Positions 29,055 through 38,334 of a DNA stretch of 64,000 nt are shown here, one piece after another. Below the pieces are notes generated by a model. That model had not been told where the DNA came from, searched no databases, and was given only the letters and a program-made list of their open reading frames with translations. A program made the position numbers and the translations under genes. Numbering within the stretch: the stretch's first letter is position 1; each line of letters begins with the position of its first letter. This DNA is from Pedosphaera parvula Ellin514 (GTDB lineage Bacteria > Verrucomicrobiota > Verrucomicrobiia > Limisphaerales > Pedosphaeraceae). The stretch is taken from assembly GCF_000172555.1 (NCBI RefSeq), contig NZ_ABOX02000008.1, positions 62,001-126,000 of the forward strand. The letters are read 5' to 3'.

Positions 29055-29792
29055 ATGAAGTCGCGAGCACTCAAATTTCTAGTTGGCGCCGTGCCGTTAA
29101 GTATGGCGATGGTTGTGCTCAACGGCTGTAGTCGTTCGGAATCGGCTGCTGAGAAGAGTGAGACGCGCGAAATTCATGGTGAGCCGATTAATGCTCCCAA
29201 GGCTGTGGCCGTTACCGGAATGCAACCACAGAAAACCGAGACGCCAACCATCACAGAATCGAAGGTGGTTCCCATTACTGAAATCAAGACTGTGCCCGCC
29301 ACCCCGGTTCAAACAAAAGCAACTCCAGTTCCTGTCCAAGCTTCCGCTGTTTCATTACCGGAAAAAAAGGGAGATTATCTTACGGTAGGTTTCGATAAAC
29401 TGGCTTCCTATAATTTCGATGTTCCTGATGAAGCTCCGGTGACAAACGCCATGTCCGGACCGGACAAGGCCGACGAGCAAATTCCGGCCACGGTAAAGGC
29501 TTTCAATCAGAAAAAAGTTTCCGTCAAAGGTTTCATGCTGCCACTGAAAGTCGATAATGGATCAGTAACCGAGTTCTTGATCATGAAGGATCAATCGATG
29601 TGTTGCTACGGCAACGTGCCTAAGATTACGGAATGGATCAGCGTCAAGACCACGGGCAAAGGAGTGAAGCCGATCATGGATCAGCCGGTGAACATCCAGG
29701 GAACGCTGCACGTTGGTGCCATGCGTGAGAATGGCTACCTCGTCGGCATTTACGGAATGGACGGCGAAAAATTGGTTGAGTCCGGCGATTAA
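29055..29792 (+). CDS. DUF3299 lipoprotein
   Basis: A 245-residue lipoprotein whose signal ends MVVLNGC, giving an N-terminal lipidated Cys. Residues about 30-115 are a low-complexity Thr/Pro/Val linker. The C-terminal DUF3299 domain (about 150-245) has VKGFMLPLKVDNG, the Cys-rich MKDQSMCCYGNVP and a final GIYGMDGEKL. The two adjacent Cys may bind metal. The gene is 83 bp after the permease on the same strand. DUF3299 proteins commonly accompany ABC ATPase-permease pairs in metal-related loci, which is the best functional clue. Confidence 0.82.
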   Translation: MKSRALKFLVGAVPLSMAMVVLNGCSRSESAAEKSETREIHGEPINAPKAVAVTGMQPQKTETPTITESKVVPITEIKTVPATPVQTKATPVPVQASAVSLPEKKGDYLTVGFDKLASYNFDVPDEAPVTNAMSGPDKADEQIPATVKAFNQKKVSVKGFMLPLKVDNGSVTEFLIMKDQSMCCYGNVPKITEWISVKTTGKGVKPIMDQPVNIQGTLHVGAMRENGYLVGIYGMDGEKLVESGD

Positions 29793-29799
29793 TCGTTTC

Positions 29800-30756
29800 T
29801 CATTTTGGCAGCCATTTTTCCCAGTTCTTCCCAAATTCTTCCACGTTCGTTTTGGTGACGGCAGTCAGCGGGGTGTTATCGATCGGATTCGCAGGATTCT
29901 TCTTGAGGGTAAGTTTGTTGGCGAGATGCTCCACTCCTTTGTAGCCAAAGCCGTAGACATCCTGGGAGAGCAATATTTGAACATGGCCGCTGCGGACATA
30001 TCCGAGTTCCTGAGGTAAGGCATCGACTGAAACACACTTGATCGTGCCAGGACTCCACTTGAGTGCGTTATCCGTGAAGAGTGGCCAGCCGCCGAGCAAG
30101 CCCCATCCGGTGACGTCGGGATTCGCTTGCATCACCTGTTCAATTTTGGCGACGGCGTCCTGTGGAGTTTCCTTATGATAGAAGACATCGAGCAATTTGA
30201 TGTTGGGATGCTTTTTGGCGGCGGCACGAAATCCAGCAGCCCGCTTTTGCAGGTTGGCGGCATTGGGATTGCCATCAATGGCGGCGACCACGCCTTTGCC
30301 ATCGAGTTGTTTGGCGAGTTCTTCGAACGTTTGTTCCCCACATTGGAAGTCGTCAATGCCGAGCGCGACAAAGCGTTTGCTGGCGGGCGCGTCGCCTGAG
30401 AAGGTAACCACTGGTATCCCCTGCTTTACCGCCTTGTTGATCGCATCGGTCAGCTTGTTGGCATCGGAACAACTGATGATGATGCCGTCCACACCATTGA
30501 GAACAAGTTGTTCGATGAACTCCGCCTGCTTTTGGGCATCCTCCTCGTTGGGGGTGCGCCAGTCGATTTTGATTTTGATTCCCTGCTTTGCGCCCAACTC
30601 GCGGGCGGCGGCATTGGCTCCAGCATGAGCTGCTTCGAAGAAAGCATTGCCCTGTGACTTGCCAATCATGCCGAAATTGTAGCTCTTTTGAGTTTGAGCC
30701 ATGGCAGTAAGGCAGAAGAACAGGGTTGCCAGAAATGTAGCGACGCGTGAGATCAT
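29800..30756 (-). CDS. Sugar ABC-type periplasmic binding protein
   Basis: A 318-residue periplasmic-binding protein of the RbsB/type I family. The signal peptide ends TAMAQ, and the mature protein shows GMIGKSQGNAFFEAAHAGANAAARE, IEQLVLNGVDGIIISCSDANKL, GIPVVTFSGDAP and the hinge motif GWGLLGGWPLF. It would bind a sugar or similar ligand. No transporter ATPase or permease lies beside it, so it may serve a distant transporter or a chemoreceptor. It converges tail-to-tail with the DUF3299 gene, with only 7 bp between stop codons. Confidence 0.88.
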   Translation of the reverse strand: MISRVATFLATLFFCLTAMAQTQKSYNFGMIGKSQGNAFFEAAHAGANAAARELGAKQGIKIKIDWRTPNEEDAQKQAEFIEQLVLNGVDGIIISCSDANKLTDAINKAVKQGIPVVTFSGDAPASKRFVALGIDDFQCGEQTFEELAKQLDGKGVVAAIDGNPNAANLQKRAAGFRAAAKKHPNIKLLDVFYHKETPQDAVAKIEQVMQANPDVTGWGLLGGWPLFTDNALKWSPGTIKCVSVDALPQELGYVRSGHVQILLSQDVYGFGYKGVEHLANKLTLKKNPANPIDNTPLTAVTKTNVEEFGKNWEKWLPK

Positions 30757-30799
30757 GCGAAGAGGTTAGCGAAAGATCCCCTTTCTGACCATGGGGAAA

Positions 30800-30828
30800 A
30801 AGAAAAAGGCGGCTGTTGTCAGCCGCCT
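30800..30828 (-). terminator. Terminator of the epimerase gene
   Basis: An 8-bp GC-rich stem (AGGCGGCT / AGCCGCCT, 30807-30828) with a 6-nt loop is followed on the minus strand by TTTTTCTTTTT. It lies 22 bp after the stop codon of the epimerase-like gene and just upstream of the sugar-binding-protein gene, separating the two transcripts. Confidence 0.88.
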
Positions 30829-30850
30829 GGAAGTAAAACGGTTTGATGAA

Positions 30851-31912
30851 TTATTTGGCTCTGACGCGCAGACCCAACTTCTCCGGCGCGCTGGCGAATG
30901 AGAGCAAACCTTTCTCGGCGGTCACACCAAGATAGGGATCATTGGTGGTGAGGAGATTGCCATCGATATCGAGGTAGTCGCAGAGTTCGGCGAGATGCGC
31001 GGCGGCGCTGATGAGAATGCTGGTTTCAATCATGCAGCCGATCATCGTTTTCAAACCGGCCTTGCGGGCAACCTGCAGAGCTTCGTAAGCGTTGCTGATT
31101 CCGCCAGTCTTGCAGAGCTTCACGTTCACGCCGTGGTAACATTCGGCACAATGGTCCACATCCTTCGCGGTGTGGTAAGACTCGTCACCGAACAGTGGCA
31201 ATGGTGAGCGGGCTTTCAACCAGGCTATATCCTTTGGATTACTATCGGCCGGCATTGGCTGTTCGATATACTGAATAAATTTGTCCTGCGCGAGCCACTC
31301 GATCATTTCGAGGGCGTGCTCCTTCGTCTTCCAACCTTCATTGGCATCCACGCGCACCCATTTTTGGGGAGCAGCTTCGCGGAGGGCGGCCAGATTGGCC
31401 TTATCATCCGCAGCGCCGACCTTGAGTTTGAGCACAGGATATTGTTCCGCCGCGAGAACCTTCTTGCGGATGACATCCGCCTTATCGATGCCGATGCTGA
31501 AGGAAGTGACGTGATGATTATTGCGGAAGCCGAGGCCAAGCAGATCGTAAATGGGTTTGCCAGCCTTGCGGGCGGCGCCGTCGAGCAAAGCCACGTTAAT
31601 GGCGGATTTGGCTGCAAACTGGCCGGAAGCCAGGGACTCCACGTACTTCATGCTCGCTTCGATGTTGTCGAAGGAAAGTTTTGTAGCATCCACCTTGGCA
31701 ATGAAATCAAGAGAGCCGGGGGTGGATTCATTATAACGCCTGGCCGGGGCGGCTTCGCCGAGACCGACGGTGCCATCCCTGTCAGTGAGTTGAACGATGC
31801 CCACGGACGTGACGTCCGAGCCGCTGGTGACGCTACTGGCGATGGTCCACGTATGGGCCAGCTTTAAATCCTGGGGCCAAAACTTGATTTGCACTATTGA
31901 ACGAAACCCCAA
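30851..31912 (-). CDS. Enolase-superfamily dipeptide epimerase-like enzyme
   Basis: A 353-residue mandelate-racemase/muconate-lactonizing family protein. The catalytic Lys pair lies in VLKLKVGA, the metal ligands in RVDANEGW, YIEQPM and FGDES, and the second Lys in NVKLCKTGG; DIDGNLL closes the barrel. This arrangement with Lys on both barrel faces is the one used by L-Ala-D/L-Glu epimerases, which recycle murein peptides. Assignment to that exact substrate is an inference. The gene is monocistronic in appearance and has its own terminator. Confidence 0.87.
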   Translation of the reverse strand: MGFRSIVQIKFWPQDLKLAHTWTIASSVTSGSDVTSVGIVQLTDRDGTVGLGEAAPARRYNESTPGSLDFIAKVDATKLSFDNIEASMKYVESLASGQFAAKSAINVALLDGAARKAGKPIYDLLGLGFRNNHHVTSFSIGIDKADVIRKKVLAAEQYPVLKLKVGAADDKANLAALREAAPQKWVRVDANEGWKTKEHALEMIEWLAQDKFIQYIEQPMPADSNPKDIAWLKARSPLPLFGDESYHTAKDVDHCAECYHGVNVKLCKTGGISNAYEALQVARKAGLKTMIGCMIETSILISAAAHLAELCDYLDIDGNLLTTNDPYLGVTAEKGLLSFASAPEKLGLRVRAK

Positions 31913-32019
31913 ATTCCAGCGGGAAGCAATAGAGATATTCGTTTTACACCCCTGTTTAGGCCTGTTTGGACTAGAACTTTAGGTCCATTGACGCATTTGT
32001 GGAATATGCGATTTCTTCT

Positions 32020-32574
32020 TTAGCGGCGTTTGAGGAAGATCATTCCTGCCGATATTACGCTTACCATGACGCCTCCACAGGCAATTATGAGAGCGACGGA
32101 GGCGGACTCGGTGAATTTTTTAAATTGTGAATCCCTAAAGTAAAAGACTCGTTTCGGGATCTGGCCGATGACAGACAGGCGGTATTTGGTGTGTGCAGCG
32201 AGTTGAAAGGTGCCGATCAAATGCCTTTCCGTACCATTTATATTTTCGGAGGCCGAGAAGGTGGTGGACATGGGCAGAACCGCTCTCGTTTTCAGATCGG
32301 CAAGCTGAATTGTCAGGCCAGGCGGCAGATTGGTTGTCGAGTTGAAGGTTTGCCCCTGGTAGATCGTGCGCGTTTCATTCCAAAGAACATATTTGCCTGC
32401 GGTTGGAATTTCGAATTCCTTTTCGCCGGGAACCAATAATTGAAAACTAAAGGAGTCTCCCGTCGCGAGCTCATAAACCACGTACCCCACCGGAGCCACA
32501 AGTGTCACGATCAGGAAAAGGAAAACGGGAAGCAGGTACCAAACTTTGCCTGGCTTGCGGGACCGGATGCTCAT
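32020..32574 (-). CDS. Hypothetical membrane protein
   Basis: A 184-residue protein with a transmembrane helix at each end (LLPVFLFLIVTLVAPVGYVVY near residues 13-35; VALIIACGGVMVSVISAGMIFL near 160-181). The intervening 120 residues are predicted to be periplasmic and beta-rich (FQLLVPGEKEFEIPTAGKYVLW). It ends in a Lys-Arg-Arg stop-transfer tail. I do not recognise the family. It stands alone between the epimerase and the dehydrogenase fusion. Confidence 0.7.
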   Translation of the reverse strand: MSIRSRKPGKVWYLLPVFLFLIVTLVAPVGYVVYELATGDSFSFQLLVPGEKEFEIPTAGKYVLWNETRTIYQGQTFNSTTNLPPGLTIQLADLKTRAVLPMSTTFSASENINGTERHLIGTFQLAAHTKYRLSVIGQIPKRVFYFRDSQFKKFTESASVALIIACGGVMVSVISAGMIFLKRR

Positions 32575-32583
32575 TGTGATTAA

Positions 32584-32630
32584 AGGGAAGGCTTGCAGGA
32601 ATTAACCTCCAAACAGCAAGCCTCTTCCCT
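32584..32630 (-). terminator. Probable terminator of the dehydrogenase-fusion gene
   Basis: Two arms (AGGGAAG-GCTTGC and GCAAGC-CTCTTCCCT) form a stem with a two-base bulge, followed on the minus strand by a short TTTA run. It lies about 20 bp after the stop of the large fusion gene. Confidence 0.65.
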
Positions 32631-32650
32631 TACGCCCAATGGTTGGCCGA

Positions 32651-35600
32651 CTATTTTACGGTGGTCATTTCGAATTTTGGATTCAATTCCAATTGCAAAT
32701 CCTTGAAGCGGACTTCGAGCGGACCGCCGGCATGCATCTGCAAGCCGAAAATTCCGTGACGGGCTACTTTGTTGTCGTCGACATCCACGCAGAGGTGTCC
32801 ATTGATGGCCGTCTTGATTTTGCCGTCCACGGCGAGGATTTCATACGTGTTCCAATCGTCCTGGTTCACGAATTGATCCCCTTTGGTATCGCATAGAATG
32901 GCGCGGCCATTTTCCTCGTAGAGCTTGCCCCACCAACCGGCACCGGCATCCGCTTGCATGCCTTTCATTTCGTAATCGCCGAAGCGTTCGCTGCGAAATT
33001 GAATGCCGCTGTTCTCCTTGTTAGGCGTGAGTTTCATTTTGAGCACGAGCCTGAAGTTATCAACCGCCACGGTGCTTTTCAAAAAGGTGTTGTGTTTGAG
33101 GCCGGTGTCAGTGTGGCCGACGATTTCGCCGTTCTCTACACGCCAGAGTTGCATATCGCCATCCCAACCTGAGAGATCTTTTTTGTTAAAGAACTTTGCC
33201 GGATCGGCAGGAGTTTCGACTGGTGCCGGTAAAGGCACCTGACCGGGGCGGCTGAGATAATAAATCAGGTCGCGCACTTCCTGATCATTGAGCGATTGCA
33301 GCAGACCCTCCGGCATCATGGAGAATTCGCTTTGATTCAGGGATTTTACTTCGTTGCGGGGAATCGTGATGACTTCATTCGCGGTTACGACCGTGATGCT
33401 CTTGTCGTCCTGTTGCTTGATGATGCCAGTGATGCTGCGATCATCCTTGGTATCGATATTGGCGGCGCGGTAATCGTTTGGAATGACAGCGTTCGGATCG
33501 ACAATGTTCAACAGGATGTAATCGAGGTCACCACGATTCGAACCGGTGAGGTCGGGGCCAACCTTGCCGCCGGTATCGAATAAGGTGTGACACTGGGCAC
33601 AAGTACGGGTGAAGACGGCGCGGCCGCGTGAGGCATCGCCGGGTTGTGAACCGCCAGCGTGGTACACTTTTTTGTACTTCTCAATTTCAGCTTTCTTATC
33701 CGCGCTGCTGTCGCGGTTGACGCCCCAAACCTTCTGCACTTGCTGTGCGAGATCAGCATCCTTCAGGTTGCGCAGGTTGCGCACCAGATCGGCGGTCAGG
33801 TCTTTCACTGGCACTGTCCCCTGCTCTACCGATACCAGCAAGGCCTTCGCATAGGTCACGCGCGAGGCGAGGGTGTTCAGGGCATCACGACGATGCGTGC
33901 CGGTGAGGTTTGGATAAATTGTGAGAATGGCAACGGGAGTTCTGGGATCATCGTAGGCAGCGAGGCCGCGCAAAGCGGAGCCTTGCAGATTCGCGTCGGT
34001 CAGCAATTGCTGCAGGACGGGAGCGAGGCCTGAATCCCTGGAGCTCAACAAGGAATCGAGCGCGGTTTTGCGCGCATTTGCGTCGGCGCCGCCATCGACC
34101 AATGTCCGACGCAACGAGGCGAGCGCACCAGCGCTGCCGAAGGTAAGGGAGAGGGATTGCAATTGAGCGCGCACTTCCGCGTTGGCGGTTTGGTTGAGCT
34201 TGGATTCCACCGCTTCCCAACCCTGGGGCATGGGTGCAGTGCGTTGTCCTTTCAGGGCGAGGCTCAAGCCATTTAGAATGTCCAAGCGTTTTCCGTCCGT
34301 GTTCACCTTTTCCAAAGTTTTGGTGATTTCAGCAAATGCCTGCGGTGTACCGATGGCAGCAACACGGCGCACGGTGAAATGGAGGATGCGCGGGAGTTTG
34401 GATTCTTCCGCGAGTGCGAGAGCGCGGGTGATGTCTTTGGTCGCGAGTGGTTCGGCAGCGTACCAATTCATGAGCGGCAGATTGTGGTCGTTCGCATCTT
34501 CGTTGTGTTGATTGAGTGCGGCGACGATATCCCAGCGTTTTTCAACGGGGATGCGTTGGAGTGCGGAAGCGATGTAGAGACGAACGACTGGTGATTTGTC
34601 TGATTGGGCCAAGGTGGTGAAGGCCTTCAGTCCAGCGTCTGAAATATTGTCATTTTCGCAGAGGGCTTGAATGCTCCAGGCGCGAATGTATTCATCCTTG
34701 CTCTTTAACAGGGCCAGCACGGTTTTTTCGTCCAACGTGCCGGCGGCCTGCAGAGCCCAGAGAGCACGCAGTTCGTGTGCAGGGTTTGAGTCGTGATTCA
34801 AGATTTTAACCAGGGCCTTCTGTGCGTCGGGTTTGAGTCCGCGTTCCTGCAAAATTCTGCGCGCATGGCGGCTCATCCATTCTTTTTTCGAAGTGACCAG
34901 CTTGACCAATTCCTCGTCACTTAATTTTTCCAAATTGACCGGCGTGGTTTTGGTGTCGCCGTAAACGATTTTAAAGATGCGGCCATTGGAGCGGTCGTGA
35001 CCATTCGGATCATTATGGTGACATTGGTTTTTGTCGTACCAATCGATCATGTAAACGGAACCATCCTGGTCGTATTGCAAATTAAGAATCTGCGACCATG
35101 AATCGTTGAAGTTGATGAAGTCGGGATGATGATGGCCTACGAAACCGGAGCCCTGGCGCTCGGGGATGTCCATGTTGATACGTGCGCCATGGATGTTGTT
35201 CATGAACAGTCCGCCGCGATATTCTTCAGGCCAACTGTCCCCTTGATAAACCATCAAGCCGGCGTGGGCATGACCACCACCCATGGCACCCGCACGACCG
35301 TTGGCGGCATGGGGACCCTTGTTGCCGCCGTAATGGAGATGGTCGGCAATGGTTTTGATGTCGTCGTAGATGTAAGGATTGACGTGCTGACCGCCCTGAC
35401 GTTCGTAACGTGCGCCTTGAATCATGTGCCAGAGATGGGGAATGACGCAGGCTTCGATGAAGCATTGACCATGTTCATCAAAATCGACACCCCACGGATT
35501 GCTCGTGCCTTCGGAGAAACGTTCGAAGATATGTTTGGTGGGATGATAACGCCAGACACCGGCGGTCATCGGAATGCGTTCGCTATTAGGCGCGCCGGGT

Positions 35601-36733
35601 TTGCCGACATTGGAAAATGTAAATACGCCGTGGCAACCGTAGAGCCAGCCGTCGGGTCCCCAAGTGAAAGTGTTTAGAGTTTCGTGGGTATCTTGATGGC
35701 CCCAACCGTCGAGAAGAATTTGTGGTTTGCCTGCGGGCTTGGGTTCGTCGCCATCCTGAATGGGAATATACATTAGGTACGGAGCCGCGCCGACCCAGAC
35801 ACCGCCGAAGCCAACTTCAAGACCGCTGACGAGGTTGAGACCTTCGATGAAGACGGTACGCTTGTCGAATTTGCCGTCGCCGTTCGTATCTTCGAAGACG
35901 AGAATACGATCCTTCCCCTGCCCTTCCGGTGCGGGAATGGGATAGGTATAAGCTTCGGCCACCCAGATGCGACCGCGATGGTCGATGGCGAAAGCAATTG
36001 GTTGTTTCACATCCGGCTCGCCGGCGAACAGGTGCGCTTTAAAACCGGGAGGCAGAGTCATCTCCTTCGCGGCATCTTCGGGTGAGAGGCCGGCGAATTT
36101 AATGACATCGGCTGGAGGCATTTCGTCGGCAGCAATTTTTGCAGGGTCGAGAGCGTTCGCCAATTGCGGCTTTTGATCGTAGAATTCAAAGTCGTCAAAG
36201 TTGATGTGTCCCCAGCCGCCGGTTTCATCATCGACGAGGCGGATGAAAATTTCCTTGCCGAGCTGTTGCTGCAAATCGACGAGCACCGGTCGCAATTGTT
36301 CGCTGTCGTAACCGGAAACTTTTAGAAATACCTTGTGGTCGTTGGCAGTGGCCAATTCAACGCGCGTGCCGGGCTGATTACCTCCAGCGATGAGGAAACT
36401 CGCCCAGGGATGAGTGACTTTGAAAGGAACTGAAGTGAGGGTGCCTTTTGCCTTGTCGCCCGCGACTTCGTAGGTGCCGATCCAGTAATCACCCTGGTGA
36501 TTACTCTTCATGTCTCCGCGACGAGGAGAGACAGTGTCACCACGAATAGGTTGCTTCTCGAATGCCTGGCCGACGGCTGTCCAATCTTTAAGCGTGCCGT
36601 TTTCAAAGTCGAGGTTGAGTGGCTTGCCATCCTTGCCCGCGGGTTTGATCGGCCCGGCATCCGCAGCCAATAGATTCAATGCGGTGAACAGAGCGGCGAT
36701 GCCTAAACATGAAGTGCGAAGGAGCGATTTCAT
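32651..36733 (-). CDS. PVC-type dehydrogenase, HEAT, heme c and DUF1080 fusion
   Basis: A 1360-residue exported protein. After the signal peptide comes a beta-sandwich (about 30-195, LDFENGTLKDW), then a sugar-dehydrogenase-like propeller of the Planctomycetes/Verrucomicrobia type (about 215-620, FAIDHRGRIWVAEAYTYP, TWGPDGWLYGCHGVF). A HEAT-like helical array follows (about 640-960). A heme-binding domain has one CxxCH (CAQCH, GPDLTGSNRGDLDYIL) and the last 200 residues are a DUF1080/3-keto-disaccharide-hydrolase domain (NKKDLSGWDG, NSGIQFRSE). It probably oxidises a sugar in the periplasm and passes electrons via its own heme. The coupling of dehydrogenase and hydrolase in one chain is notable. 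Confidence 0.88.
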   Translation of the reverse strand: MKSLLRTSCLGIAALFTALNLLAADAGPIKPAGKDGKPLNLDFENGTLKDWTAVGQAFEKQPIRGDTVSPRRGDMKSNHQGDYWIGTYEVAGDKAKGTLTSVPFKVTHPWASFLIAGGNQPGTRVELATANDHKVFLKVSGYDSEQLRPVLVDLQQQLGKEIFIRLVDDETGGWGHINFDDFEFYDQKPQLANALDPAKIAADEMPPADVIKFAGLSPEDAAKEMTLPPGFKAHLFAGEPDVKQPIAFAIDHRGRIWVAEAYTYPIPAPEGQGKDRILVFEDTNGDGKFDKRTVFIEGLNLVSGLEVGFGGVWVGAAPYLMYIPIQDGDEPKPAGKPQILLDGWGHQDTHETLNTFTWGPDGWLYGCHGVFTFSNVGKPGAPNSERIPMTAGVWRYHPTKHIFERFSEGTSNPWGVDFDEHGQCFIEACVIPHLWHMIQGARYERQGGQHVNPYIYDDIKTIADHLHYGGNKGPHAANGRAGAMGGGHAHAGLMVYQGDSWPEEYRGGLFMNNIHGARINMDIPERQGSGFVGHHHPDFINFNDSWSQILNLQYDQDGSVYMIDWYDKNQCHHNDPNGHDRSNGRIFKIVYGDTKTTPVNLEKLSDEELVKLVTSKKEWMSRHARRILQERGLKPDAQKALVKILNHDSNPAHELRALWALQAAGTLDEKTVLALLKSKDEYIRAWSIQALCENDNISDAGLKAFTTLAQSDKSPVVRLYIASALQRIPVEKRWDIVAALNQHNEDANDHNLPLMNWYAAEPLATKDITRALALAEESKLPRILHFTVRRVAAIGTPQAFAEITKTLEKVNTDGKRLDILNGLSLALKGQRTAPMPQGWEAVESKLNQTANAEVRAQLQSLSLTFGSAGALASLRRTLVDGGADANARKTALDSLLSSRDSGLAPVLQQLLTDANLQGSALRGLAAYDDPRTPVAILTIYPNLTGTHRRDALNTLASRVTYAKALLVSVEQGTVPVKDLTADLVRNLRNLKDADLAQQVQKVWGVNRDSSADKKAEIEKYKKVYHAGGSQPGDASRGRAVFTRTCAQCHTLFDTGGKVGPDLTGSNRGDLDYILLNIVDPNAVIPNDYRAANIDTKDDRSITGIIKQQDDKSITVVTANEVITIPRNEVKSLNQSEFSMMPEGLLQSLNDQEVRDLIYYLSRPGQVPLPAPVETPADPAKFFNKKDLSGWDGDMQLWRVENGEIVGHTDTGLKHNTFLKSTVAVDNFRLVLKMKLTPNKENSGIQFRSERFGDYEMKGMQADAGAGWWGKLYEENGRAILCDTKGDQFVNQDDWNTYEILAVDGKIKTAINGHLCVDVDDNKVARHGIFGLQMHAGGPLEVRFKDLQLELNPKFEMTTVK

Positions 36734-36818
36734 TCAAATGAAAGTGTTAGCTGACTAAATGCAGACGTCGTATTCTGCACGGCATTCAACTTCAATTTTC
36801 GATTAATGAGGAGAGCAG

Positions 36819-38165
36819 TTATTTTACGGCCGCTTGCTTTTCCCCGGACGATTTGGCAACGGGTTTGGGTTGTGCTTTTTCCCATTCGGACTTGCTGACT
36901 TTTTTGGCTTCCTGCAAAAGGACAAATGTTCCCTTTTTGTTGCCAACCACGATGTCGGGTAATTTGTCCTTATTAATATTGCCGGCGACCACCTGTGTGC
37001 CAACGCCGGAGTTATCATCGATCAGGTAAGGCACAAAATCCGCCTGGCCTTTTCCTTTGCGTACGAGTTTGAACCAATACACCACTGCGGGGTCAGAAGG
37101 ATCGACATCCCCGTGATTGCCATGAGCCCAGAAACGTTTTCCAGTGACGATGTCTTTCAAGCCGTCACCGTCCATATCAATCAGGTCAACAGAGTGGAGC
37201 TGGGAAAAAGTGACGCCGTATTCGTTCGGCTCCTTTTTTTCGTTTAAGAGGATGTGCTGCTTGAAGGAGATTTCTCCGTTTTCAGTAATCTGTTCATACC
37301 AGGCCAGCCCATAGCCGTGCGCATTGAGGGCGGTGATGACGTCGTTTTTGCCATCGCCATTGACGTCATAGGCATACATTTGGGAGCTACCATGGCCGGG
37401 AGCAAACGGGAATTTATGAAACTTCCAGACGGGATCGCCTGCAAGTGAAGCGGGCTGTTCCCACCAGCCGCCAGCTTCGAGGAGATCCATGCGTCCATCG
37501 CCGTTAATGTCCCCTACTCCGAGGCCGTGGGTGAACTTGTGCCAATTGCCTTTTTGTGAAATGGGATGGAAGGTCCAGGGTTTTTCGGGATGTTGCCAAT
37601 CTGCAGTGGCGTAACCGAAGTAACCGCCCGAGTTACAAATGATGTCAGGCTTGCCATCGCCGTTAATGTCCTGGAAAGTTGGCGATTCGTTATCGACCAT
37701 GTCGAAGACCTGGTGCCGTTGCCAATGACCTTCCCTGCCCTTCGGGTTTTCATACCAGACGGCTTCCTTGCCAGGGAATCCGTATATCATGATGTCATCC
37801 CAGCCGTCGCCATTGAAGTCGTAGGTGAACGCGAAGAAATTATCGGAGTAGGTGTTGTTCACGCCGAGGGCTCCTTCGAAACCTTCGACCTTTTCTTCGG
37901 TGCCGTCAGCTTTCTTTAATTTGAAGCTGGTGTTTGCGGGATAATATTCGTGGCGCTTTTGAAAATCGGGGCCTTCGTACCAATAGGGGCCGGAGACGAC
38001 GTCCATTATGCCATCGTGATTGAAGTCGCCAAAGTTTGCCCCTTCGCCCCAGAACTTATCGGTGAGCTGAATCTTTTTAAACGTGTGGACCGTGTAATCC
38101 TTGGCTGAAGCGCTGAGAAGAGCGCTCAGAGATAGTACGACCGCAGTGAAGGAAAGCTTGAGCAT
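36819..38165 (-). CDS. FG-GAP/VCBS repeat exported protein
   Basis: A 448-residue secreted beta-propeller. The signal peptide ends LLSASAK, and at least five FG-GAP-type calcium-binding motifs are visible: DFNHDGIMDV, DFNGDGWDDI, DINGDGKPDI, DINGDGRMDL and DVNGDGKNDV. The C-terminus is Lys-rich. The role is unknown; in PVC bacteria such proteins commonly accompany the dehydrogenase fusion of the type encoded 85 bp downstream, with which it is probably co-transcribed. Confidence 0.85.
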   Translation of the reverse strand: MLKLSFTAVVLSLSALLSASAKDYTVHTFKKIQLTDKFWGEGANFGDFNHDGIMDVVSGPYWYEGPDFQKRHEYYPANTSFKLKKADGTEEKVEGFEGALGVNNTYSDNFFAFTYDFNGDGWDDIMIYGFPGKEAVWYENPKGREGHWQRHQVFDMVDNESPTFQDINGDGKPDIICNSGGYFGYATADWQHPEKPWTFHPISQKGNWHKFTHGLGVGDINGDGRMDLLEAGGWWEQPASLAGDPVWKFHKFPFAPGHGSSQMYAYDVNGDGKNDVITALNAHGYGLAWYEQITENGEISFKQHILLNEKKEPNEYGVTFSQLHSVDLIDMDGDGLKDIVTGKRFWAHGNHGDVDPSDPAVVYWFKLVRKGKGQADFVPYLIDDNSGVGTQVVAGNINKDKLPDIVVGNKKGTFVLLQEAKKVSKSEWEKAQPKPVAKSSGEKQAAVK

Positions 38166-38334
38166 TTCCTATCTTTTGCAGTTCTCTGAGAGAGGGTCAA
38201 GCCCGTGACAGCTTTAGTCCGAAATTAAAAGATGTAATATGTATGGAACTGCGGAAAGTACGAAGAGATTCGTATAATGCTTATTTGGCGGGTTGGGCTT
38301 GGTATGGTTTGAATTCATTGAAGTCTCCTGCCTA

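Noticed and set aside
35126-35677. 183-codon plus-strand frame opposite the dehydrogenase fusion
   Set aside because: Its Met/Thr/Val-rich translation mirrors a well-supported gene on the other strand and shows no motif.
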